From an uncultured Pelagibacteraceae bacterium (GTDB taxonomy: Bacteria; Pseudomonadota; Alphaproteobacteria; Pelagibacterales; Pelagibacteraceae), in contig CACBKA010000004.1 in NCBI GenBank assembly GCA_902539745.1, positions 1 to 64,000 on the forward strand: DNA of 64,000 nt, read 5' to 3'. Numbering within the stretch: the stretch's first letter is position 1; each line of letters opens with the position of its first letter. The notes beneath the pieces were generated by a model. That model made no database searches. It saw only the letters and a list, made by a program, of their open reading frames with translations, and was not told the DNA's origin. This document shows positions 53,715 to 60,988 of the stretch, piece by piece. Made by a program: the position numbers and the translations under genes.

Positions 53715-55877
53715 ATGTTTAAATATTTAAAATATAAATTTGATCAAGCTCTAGAAAAGAGTTTCTTGAATTTGGCCATTTTTCTTTTTGGAATAAGTTT
53801 ATTGGGAATAGTTTTATTTTCTTTAATTTTTTATTTCCTATTCTTAATTGGTGTTATTTCAATAGATGGTGTTTTTGGCAAATTCATTTGGATGACATTT
53901 GCTTATTTTATTGATGTAGGCACAATCTCTGGTGAAGCTTACTCAGACAATACTACTGCAGATAAGGTATTTAAAATTTTAATCACTATTTTTGGTATTA
54001 TAGTATTTTCAAGCTTCATTGGTATTATTAGCCAAGCACTTTCTAACAGAATAGAGGAACTTAGAGAAGGTAAAGGTTATATATCTGAAAAAGATCATAC
54101 CATAATCTTTAATTTCTCTAAAAAAACTATTCCTTTGTTGAACGAACTCTTTAAATCTTATGAGGGAGAAAAAAAAACCATCGTTATATGTTCCGAGCAT
54201 GAAATAAAAGATATTTCTGTTAAAATTGAGTCAGCAACCAATATACCTAAAAATATTAATCTTATTTATAGAAAAGGCTATGGATGGCAAAAAAAAATTC
54301 CTGCCTTACTTGATTTTGAGGGCGCCTCAAATTTTATCATTCTAAAGCCAGACCAAAACGACGAATATCAATCAGAAAATGACTGCGATAATGAGGTAGG
54401 CAAAACCTTAACATCTTTGATAACATCAAAAGATTATCAAAATACAGGGGGGAATATAGTTGCTGAATTTTCTTCTAAACAAAAACAAGTACTTTATGAG
54501 GTATTTAACCTTGAAAATATAAATAGTGTTATTGAAAAAACGAAAAATAAAAAAAATCACCCACTTTTTGTTGAGTCTGAAGATATTAGAGCTAAAATTA
54601 TTTCACAAGCAGTTTTTAATCCTGACATAGTTGAAATTTATGATGAGCTTTTTAGTTTTGAGGGATCTGAAATTTATTTTTTTAATACCAAAGATTTAAA
54701 TTCAAAAATGAAATCTAAATTAAAAAAAATTAACAACAAGACTATTTTTGAAATTAACTCAATTTTTGACCACATAATTTGTTTAGGTTCATATAACATA
54801 AAAGATCACGATAGTATCAAAGATCGAAAAGATTTTGTTTTGTTTGACCCCGAAGTTTTATGGGTTGATTTAATTCCTGACGGTCAAATAAATTTTAATG
54901 AAATAGATGGTTTAATTTTTATAGCTAATAATAAGCAAAAAATTTTTGATGAAATTGAGCACTGCGATGAAAAAAAAGATGATATAAAATTAATTGAACC
55001 GAAATTAGATGAATTTGGTCATAAAATTAGAATTGCTTTGTTTGTAGAAGATGTTTCTGAAAATAGAATTAAAAAAATTCTTCATAACATAAAAGAGACA
55101 AATAAACTTAAAAATGTTGAATTCATAAGAGTTTTTCTTGATGAGAGTAACACTATAACGTCTGAGAATTTTACTGAAACAAATAATTATCTAAGATCAG
55201 ATAATATTGAACTAGAGTTATATTCAATTGATTACAATAATTGGAGTCATGAACAGCTTTATCCATACACAGGTTTAAGTGAGATGTTAAATGAATTTAA
55301 TTGTTATATTTTTGCTTATGACGATATTGCTGATGAAGATGATAACATCAATAATGTTAAAGATAACAAAGTCATTGACAACTATGTATTATTCTCAAAT
55401 TTTGATATTAGTAACGAGGGTTTTAAGAAAACTCCAAGGTCATTTATTACAGAAGTTGGCGCTTTTAAATCTAAAGATATTTTAGAAAGATACAAAAGAA
55501 ATTCATTTTCACCTTATTTTGGTGTTGATATAATTGATATAAATACTTTAATTAGTAAAATTATTTCATCAAGTAGTTTAGATAAGAATAATAAAAAATT
55601 AATAGATTTATTTTTAGATTTATCTTTTAATATTAAAACATACACAGTTAATGAGGATAAAATAGAAACAAGCTTTTGTGAATTAGAAAAATACTTTGCT
55701 ACCGAAAAACAAATATTGTTAGGTTTAATAGATTATGATTTTAAAGATGTACAAAAATCTTTTAAAAGCTTATGTTCTATGCCTAGAAGAAAAATTAGTG
55801 ATATTATTATAAATCCAGATCAAAGAAAAAAGCTTATATTAAATAAAGGTGATAGAATAATAACTTTGTCTAATTAA
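53715..55877 (+). CDS. CASTOR/POLLUX-like ion channel with RCK-type cytosolic domains
   Basis: A 720-residue protein. Two helices (about 18-48 and 90-112) flank a pore loop GKFIWMTFAYFIDVGTISGEA near 58-80. The second helix runs into GIISQALSNRIEELREGKGYISEKDHTIIFNFS, which closely follows the CASTOR/POLLUX/SYM8 pattern (helix, then VxxLRxGxSxVxExxHxLILGWS). Two Rossmann-like regulatory domains follow (about 105-370 and 390-650). Plant members are nuclear cation channels; bacterial ones are poorly studied. The ion is unknown. Confidence 0.82.
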   Translation: MFKYLKYKFDQALEKSFLNLAIFLFGISLLGIVLFSLIFYFLFLIGVISIDGVFGKFIWMTFAYFIDVGTISGEAYSDNTTADKVFKILITIFGIIVFSSFIGIISQALSNRIEELREGKGYISEKDHTIIFNFSKKTIPLLNELFKSYEGEKKTIVICSEHEIKDISVKIESATNIPKNINLIYRKGYGWQKKIPALLDFEGASNFIILKPDQNDEYQSENDCDNEVGKTLTSLITSKDYQNTGGNIVAEFSSKQKQVLYEVFNLENINSVIEKTKNKKNHPLFVESEDIRAKIISQAVFNPDIVEIYDELFSFEGSEIYFFNTKDLNSKMKSKLKKINNKTIFEINSIFDHIICLGSYNIKDHDSIKDRKDFVLFDPEVLWVDLIPDGQINFNEIDGLIFIANNKQKIFDEIEHCDEKKDDIKLIEPKLDEFGHKIRIALFVEDVSENRIKKILHNIKETNKLKNVEFIRVFLDESNTITSENFTETNNYLRSDNIELELYSIDYNNWSHEQLYPYTGLSEMLNEFNCYIFAYDDIADEDDNINNVKDNKVIDNYVLFSNFDISNEGFKKTPRSFITEVGAFKSKDILERYKRNSFSPYFGVDIIDINTLISKIISSSSLDKNNKKLIDLFLDLSFNIKTYTVNEDKIETSFCELEKYFATEKQILLGLIDYDFKDVQKSFKSLCSMPRRKISDIIINPDQRKKLILNKGDRIITLSN

Positions 55878-55925
55878 AATAAGTATTAAGTCCTAATATA
55901 GATTAAAGTAGAGATTATTTATTTC

Positions 55926-56144
55926 TTAAATTTTTTTTTTGAAAACGAGATTAACTCTACCAACACCTGTTGGAGACGATATTAATTCCCAACCCTGATG
56001 ACCCATAATATTTAAACTTTTAGTATTGGAACCTAGCGTCTTATCTGCTTTGATTTGTTTAATTTTAGCAGTTTCTTTTATTTTAAATGCATGCAACATA
56101 AGCCTTTCCCAACCTTCAAAAACAGCATATTCAAATTTACTCAT
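55926..56144 (-). CDS. DUF4177-like small protein
   Basis: A 72-residue protein opening MSKFEYAVFEGW and closing NIMGHQGWELISSPTGVGRVNLVFKKK, the pattern of DUF4177 (a Y-E-Y strand, then L-x-x-x-G-x-x-GWELV, then a final FFKR-like strand). Function unknown. It follows the potassium channel gene after 12 bases. Confidence 0.75.
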   Translation of the reverse strand: MSKFEYAVFEGWERLMLHAFKIKETAKIKQIKADKTLGSNTKSLNIMGHQGWELISSPTGVGRVNLVFKKKI

Positions 56145-56156
56145 AATTAGATTATA

Positions 56157-56882
56157 TTACTTCTTACTTAAAATAGAACTAAAACTTCCAGCTATTATTC
56201 CTGTTGGAATCGCAACAATCCCAATTCCGCTAATTGAGATAACAACAGTCGCAATTTTTCCAAGAATAGTTATTGGATATACATCGCCATATCCAATTGT
56301 AGTTAAAGTAATAGTTGCCCACCAAAAAGCTCTTAGAATGCTTCCAAATGCATCTGGTTGATTTTTTCCCTCAACTAAATAAAGAACTATTGCTGATAAA
56401 AAAATAATAAAAATCGTAATTCCCAAACTAAAAATTATTTCTTTCTTTTTTAGATCCAAAACATGAAAAACGTTTCTTATAAATTCTATTCTATTTATAA
56501 AATTAGCTAATTTTAGAAGTCTTATTAATCTAAAAATTCTCAGCAAGAATAATTCATTATATTCAGGGAAGATGAAAAAAGGCACAAAAGCAACTAAATC
56601 AATTACTGAGTAAAAAGAAAAAAAATATTTTATTTTTCCCTCTAGACCCTTGTATTCTTTTCGGTAATGGATTGTTAAAAACTTAATTAAATATTCTGTA
56701 GCAAAAAAAATTGCAAAAAAATAATTAAGATAAAAAAATCCCTCTGAGAATTTTATATATATAGTTTTCTCAGTTTCAAGAACAACTGAAATCACAGATA
56801 ACAAAATAATTAAAAAGATAAATTTTTGTGGGTTATTAAACTTATTATTTGTTTGATGTAATTTTTTTAAAAAATCATTCAT
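56157..56882 (-). CDS. Voltage-gated-type potassium channel
   Basis: A 241-residue Kv-like channel. Six helices are predicted; S4 is arginine-bearing (FLLRIFRLIRLLKLANF near residues 112-128), and the pore has the full filter TLTTIGYGDVYP near residue 195. No RCK or cyclic-nucleotide domain follows. Length is near that of KvAP-type channels. Confidence 0.93.
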   Translation of the reverse strand: MNDFLKKLHQTNNKFNNPQKFIFLIILLSVISVVLETEKTIYIKFSEGFFYLNYFFAIFFATEYLIKFLTIHYRKEYKGLEGKIKYFFSFYSVIDLVAFVPFFIFPEYNELFLLRIFRLIRLLKLANFINRIEFIRNVFHVLDLKKKEIIFSLGITIFIIFLSAIVLYLVEGKNQPDAFGSILRAFWWATITLTTIGYGDVYPITILGKIATVVISISGIGIVAIPTGIIAGSFSSILSKK

Positions 56883-57051
56883 AATTGAGATTAATTTTTG
56901 TCGATTGTAATTTTAAATTAGGTTTTTAACAATCCATTACCAAAAAGAATGTAAAGAGCTTCTTGCCTAAAGATTATAGAAAAATAGACCCAAATAAAAA
57001 ACAATTTGTAATATAACTCTTCTACTTCAACTAAAGTAGCTTAATAATTAT

Positions 57052-57198
57052 TTATCTTTTTTCAACTGGAGCACTCAGTACATTCGCTTGACCATATTGT
57101 GCTCTAGCCATATTTAATGCAGCATGTGAGTCTGGTGCCTGGATTTCAATATCCATTATTCTGCCGCCAGCTCTAACTCTTATTTTAAAAGTTTTCAT
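57052..57198 (-). CDS. 48-residue conserved-looking small protein
   Basis: Minus-strand ATG at 57198 to TAA at 57052 encodes MKTFKIRVRAGGRIMDIEIQ and on to a SAPVEKR end. Composition is balanced and Gly/Ala-rich, unlike random AT-rich frames here. A helix (SHAALNMARAQYG) lies between strands. No family recognised. It stands alone in a 387-base gap; the rest of the gap (56883-57051, 57199-57269) shows only a weak hairpin near 57024-57041 and no gene. Confidence 0.7.
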   Translation of the reverse strand: MKTFKIRVRAGGRIMDIEIQAPDSHAALNMARAQYGQANVLSAPVEKR

Positions 57199-57269
57199 AA
57201 AATAATGTTAGCTCAAAATCAAAAATATTTAAAGTTAAATTTCAAAGAATAAAATCTAACAGCACTAGA

Positions 57270-57794
57270 TTATTTTTTAACAAATACCACAGTCAAATCG
57301 GCTACTCTAAAACCAAACTTTGTCATTTTAGCTCTGTTGATTGCAATGGTATCACTTTGTTTAAATATCCAATCATCAAATGTGATTTTAATTTCTTTTC
57401 CCTTTACAGGGACAAGTAAAACATACTCTAATTTGAAAGCTGATCCATAAGAAAAACCTTTGGCTGTTCCAACAACATCTGCAGCTGTACCCTCGTAATT
57501 ATGTTCATCTTTTTTTGTAATTTTCCATTGTCTAGTTTGAACTTCGCCATCTGACCAATTAAATTTTTCGTCAAGAATTAATTGTTTACCATCCCACTTT
57601 CCATCTAGGTCTGCTGAAAATTGTCTTGTAACTTTACCACCTCTATTTTGAAGCACACCATACGCTTTGACATTTCCATTTAAAAATTCTTCAATAATTA
57701 ATCTTGGTTTTTGATCTTTAAAGTCTTCTGGTTTCATTCCTGCTACACAATTCGTTAAAAATAATGTTAAAAATAAAGTTAAAATATATCTCAT
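57270..57794 (-). CDS. DUF3833 family lipoprotein
   Basis: A 174-residue protein with lipobox FLTNC at residues 12-16 and DUF3833 features: KPRLIIEEFLNGNVKAYGVLQNRGGKVTRQF near 29, KFNWSDGEVQTRQWKI, and a C-terminal TKFGFRVADLTVVF strand. Commonly found with DUF1365 and Cfa-like genes, as here. Function unknown; last in the four-gene set. Confidence 0.9.
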   Translation of the reverse strand: MRYILTLFLTLFLTNCVAGMKPEDFKDQKPRLIIEEFLNGNVKAYGVLQNRGGKVTRQFSADLDGKWDGKQLILDEKFNWSDGEVQTRQWKITKKDEHNYEGTAADVVGTAKGFSYGSAFKLEYVLLVPVKGKEIKITFDDWIFKQSDTIAINRAKMTKFGFRVADLTVVFVKK

Positions 57795-57797
57795 TTT

Positions 57798-58985
57798 TTA
57801 TTCATTCCTAAATGAAAATTGTATTAAATCAATATTTTTAGCTCTAAAACCAGCTTCACAATAAGAAAAATAAAAATCCCAGATTTTTTTAAATGAATTA
57901 TCAAAACCTTGCTGTGAAATATTATACCAAGAACCTATAAAGTTTTCTCTCCATTTACTCAACGTATGTGAGTAATGTATACCGTAAGAATTATATCCGC
58001 TCAAAGTTAGTCCAGTTTTTTTTGTGTAATCTTTTATTGATTGTAAGGAAGGTAAAAAACCTCCCGGAAAAATATATTTTTGTATAAAGTCCTGGTTTTT
58101 TTTGTATCTATCAAAAAGTTCATCTTTAATAATAATTGCTTGAATAGCCCCAACCCCATTCGGTTTAAGATTATTCTTAATTGTTTTGAAATATCTATTT
58201 AAATTCTTCTCTCCGACTGCTTCGATCATTTCTATAGAGGCTATTGCATCATATTTGTCTTTCAAATCTCTGTAATCTAAAAATTTTACTTTAACTTTAT
58301 TTTGTAAACCTAAAAGGTTTATTCTTTTTTTTGTAAACTCAAATTGTTTTTGTGAGATAGTGATACAATCAAGTTGAATATCATAATTTTTTGCAAGGTG
58401 TTCAGCAAAACCGCCCCATCCACATCCTATTTCTAAAATTTTATCTCCTGGTTTAGGCTTTATTAAATTTATAAGTTTATTGTATTTATTAATTTGAGCT
58501 TTTTCTAATTCTTGACCAGGTTTATCAAAAATACCACATGAATAAGTTAATGTTTTATCTAGCCAGGTAGAGAAAAATTCATTACCTAAGTCATAATGTT
58601 TTGAAATATCTTCAACACTTTTTTTCTTTGTGTTTGATATAAAAAGTTTTTTAAAAATACTGTTTATACCTGAAATATTTAATATTCCTGAAAATTCGTG
58701 AGTGATATTTATATTTTTTGCAGTTAGCTCAATTAAAGAAGGTAAATTTAAAGTCTCAAATTCGTTTTTAATATAACTCTCTCCTAAAGCACTACTACCT
58801 CCCCTTATAATATTAAAATAAAACTTTGGATTATGGATCTTAATTTTTGCTGATAAAGAACTTTCTTGATTTCCAAATTGATGTATTTTTCCATCGTAGT
58901 TTTCTAGTGAAAGCTTTCCATCCTTAATATAGTTCAATTTCTTTAGAACGAAATTTTCAGAGATTTTATAAGGACTAAAATTCAT
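57798..58985 (-). CDS. Cyclopropane-fatty-acid synthase-like methyltransferase
   Basis: A 395-residue SAM-dependent enzyme with DISKHYDLGNEFFSTWLDKTLTYSCGIF near residue 130, SAM motif ILEIGCGWGGFAEHLA near 190, and the C-terminal HYSHTLSKWRENFI. It modifies unsaturated fatty acyl chains of membrane lipids with a methylene or methyl group. True cyclopropane synthase versus a furan-fatty-acid-type methyltransferase is undecided. It overlaps the DUF1365 gene by four bases. Confidence 0.9.
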   Translation of the reverse strand: MNFSPYKISENFVLKKLNYIKDGKLSLENYDGKIHQFGNQESSLSAKIKIHNPKFYFNIIRGGSSALGESYIKNEFETLNLPSLIELTAKNINITHEFSGILNISGINSIFKKLFISNTKKKSVEDISKHYDLGNEFFSTWLDKTLTYSCGIFDKPGQELEKAQINKYNKLINLIKPKPGDKILEIGCGWGGFAEHLAKNYDIQLDCITISQKQFEFTKKRINLLGLQNKVKVKFLDYRDLKDKYDAIASIEMIEAVGEKNLNRYFKTIKNNLKPNGVGAIQAIIIKDELFDRYKKNQDFIQKYIFPGGFLPSLQSIKDYTKKTGLTLSGYNSYGIHYSHTLSKWRENFIGSWYNISQQGFDNSFKKIWDFYFSYCEAGFRAKNIDLIQFSFRNE

Positions 58986-59743
58986 TTTTCTACAGATAAA
59001 TTATTTTTAACTTTCGAATTTTTCTTAACAAGTTTAACGCCTTTCTTCCACAACCTTAATGCTTCAAAGTGTATCGCCATTATAATTTTTATAGTCATCA
59101 TTGGGTGTTTAAAGAAATTTTGAACTAATTTTTTTGTGGATATTTGTTCTTTTTTTCCGATCTGGCATGCTGAAAGTAGTATCCCCTTATTGTCAGTTTG
59201 TTTAATAAATATACTTAAAGTTTCCTTTGGTTCGGCCAATCTAAAATTATAAGCAGTTTCCATCTCCATGAATGGTGATACATAAAATTTTTTATTACAA
59301 GTTTGTGTAATTATTTTTTCATTTTTTTGAACTGGAAAAATATAGGTATGTTGCTCATTAAAAGTATTCTTTACTTCATAAAGAATTGCTTTTAATTCGT
59401 TATTTTCATTGTAGCAATAAAAAATACTTAATGGATTAAAAACATAACCAAAAATTCTTGGGAAACATAAAAGTTTAATCTTTGTAACTTTAAAATTTAT
59501 ATTATATTTTTTTAAACTTTTCATAACCCAGACTCTAAGATTACCACCATCCCTATCACCGTGATCTTTGTTATAAAAACTAAATATATTAAATTTATTG
59601 AATGAAAAAATTGATATTTTTTTTTGTAAATCCCCAAGTTCATCTAAGTCAAAGAAAATAGAAAAGGTTTTATATGAAAAAAAATGTCTTTTCGGTTTAA
59701 ATCTTCGATGCGTTACTATACCTTTGTATATACACGTCTCCAT
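58982..59743 (-). CDS. DUF1365 family protein
   Basis: A 253-residue protein starting METCIYKGIVTHRRFKPKRHFFSY, then DHGDRDGGNLRVWV, RIFGYVFNPLSIFYCYN, and TYIFPVQ, all DUF1365 hallmarks. The role is unknown but it is nearly always beside FAD oxidoreductase and Cfa-like genes. The open frame reaches 59773; ATG at 59743 or 59746 fits the family start. It overlaps the FAD gene by 47 bases. Confidence 0.93.
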   Translation of the reverse strand: METCIYKGIVTHRRFKPKRHFFSYKTFSIFFDLDELGDLQKKISIFSFNKFNIFSFYNKDHGDRDGGNLRVWVMKSLKKYNINFKVTKIKLLCFPRIFGYVFNPLSIFYCYNENNELKAILYEVKNTFNEQHTYIFPVQKNEKIITQTCNKKFYVSPFMEMETAYNFRLAEPKETLSIFIKQTDNKGILLSACQIGKKEQISTKKLVQNFFKHPMMTIKIIMAIHFEALRLWKKGVKLVKKNSKVKNNLSVEK

Positions 59744-60983
59744 CATTCCCCTCGAATTGTTTGAGCATTTCAAGAGAGGATTTTAATCCATCCTCGTGAA
59801 AACCGTAACCAAAATAACTTCCTGAAAACCATAACCTTTTTTTTCCCTGCAAGTCTTTTAAACGATTTTGCATCTCAAAACTTTTATTATTTAAGTATGG
59901 GTGAGTAAAATTTATTTTTTTAATAATTTTACTATCTTTGATTTTTGTAATTGGATTTAAAGTAAGAAAGTAATTTTTATTTGTATCTAAATTTTGTAGT
60001 TTATTTAACCAGTATGTTACACATGTTTTTGTTAAATCTTTTTTTGATATTGAATTCCAACTTGACCAAGCGTTTATTTTATTAGGCATCAAATCCACAT
60101 CTGTATGTAAATATGCTTCGTTAGATATATATGTAAATTCATTAAGAATTTCTTTTTCTTCATTTGAAGGATTATCAATGAGTTTTAAACTCTGGTCAGC
60201 GTGACATGCTAACACTACATGATCATAGTCTCTATATTCACCCAGGGTATTAATAAAAATTCTTACATTGTCATCACTTCTTATGATTTTTTTAATTTCA
60301 TAATTTTTAAAATATTCTCCATTAATTTTATCTAAGACTTTAGAAACATAATTTCTACTTCTATTTGTAACTGTGTACCACTGAGGTCTATCTTTTAATT
60401 TGAAAAGACCATGGTTATTAAAAAAATTTAAAAATAATTCAAATGGTATATCTCTAGCCTTAGAGAATGGCATAGACCAAATTGCAGCTACCATTGGTAT
60501 TATATGATAATTGACAAAATATTTTGAAATCTTTGAATTGTCTAAATAATTACCCAGGGTTAAATTCTTCAAATCTTTTTTTAACAATACTGGTGCAGAT
60601 TTATAAAAAGATATAATTTCATAAATCATTTTAATAAAATTAAAATTAAAAAGATTATTTTTTCTTGCAAATAATGAATTAAATCCGGTTCCTCCGTATT
60701 CTATATTCGAATCCTTTACAGAAACCGAAAAAGACATATCACTTTTCTCATAGGGTACTTTTAATTCTTCAAAAAAATTAATTAAATTTGGATAAGTAGT
60801 TTTATTAAAAACAATAAAACCAAGGTCTACTGGTACTTTTTTATTTTTTTCCTTTATATCGAAAGTATATGAGTGTCCGCCAAAATGATCATCTTTTTCA
60901 AAAAGATCAACTTCATTTTTTTTGGATAGATAGTAAGCAGATGATAATCCCGAAATTCCAGATCCAATGACGGCAATTTTCAT
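59697..60983 (-). CDS. FAD/NAD(P)-binding oxidoreductase (amine-oxidase-like, COG2907 type)
   Basis: A 428-residue flavoprotein with Rossmann start IAVIGSGISGLSSAYYLSKK, the following FEKDDHFGGHS, and the C-terminal FAD loop WFSGSYFGYGFHEDGLKS. COG2907-type proteins accompany DUF1365 and Cfa-like genes and are thought to act on lipid acyl chains or cofactors. First gene of the cluster, five bases after gcvP. Confidence 0.9.
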   Translation of the reverse strand: MKIAVIGSGISGLSSAYYLSKKNEVDLFEKDDHFGGHSYTFDIKEKNKKVPVDLGFIVFNKTTYPNLINFFEELKVPYEKSDMSFSVSVKDSNIEYGGTGFNSLFARKNNLFNFNFIKMIYEIISFYKSAPVLLKKDLKNLTLGNYLDNSKISKYFVNYHIIPMVAAIWSMPFSKARDIPFELFLNFFNNHGLFKLKDRPQWYTVTNRSRNYVSKVLDKINGEYFKNYEIKKIIRSDDNVRIFINTLGEYRDYDHVVLACHADQSLKLIDNPSNEEKEILNEFTYISNEAYLHTDVDLMPNKINAWSSWNSISKKDLTKTCVTYWLNKLQNLDTNKNYFLTLNPITKIKDSKIIKKINFTHPYLNNKSFEMQNRLKDLQGKKRLWFSGSYFGYGFHEDGLKSSLEMLKQFEGNDGDVYIQRYSNASKI

Positions 60984-60988
60984 TAAAT

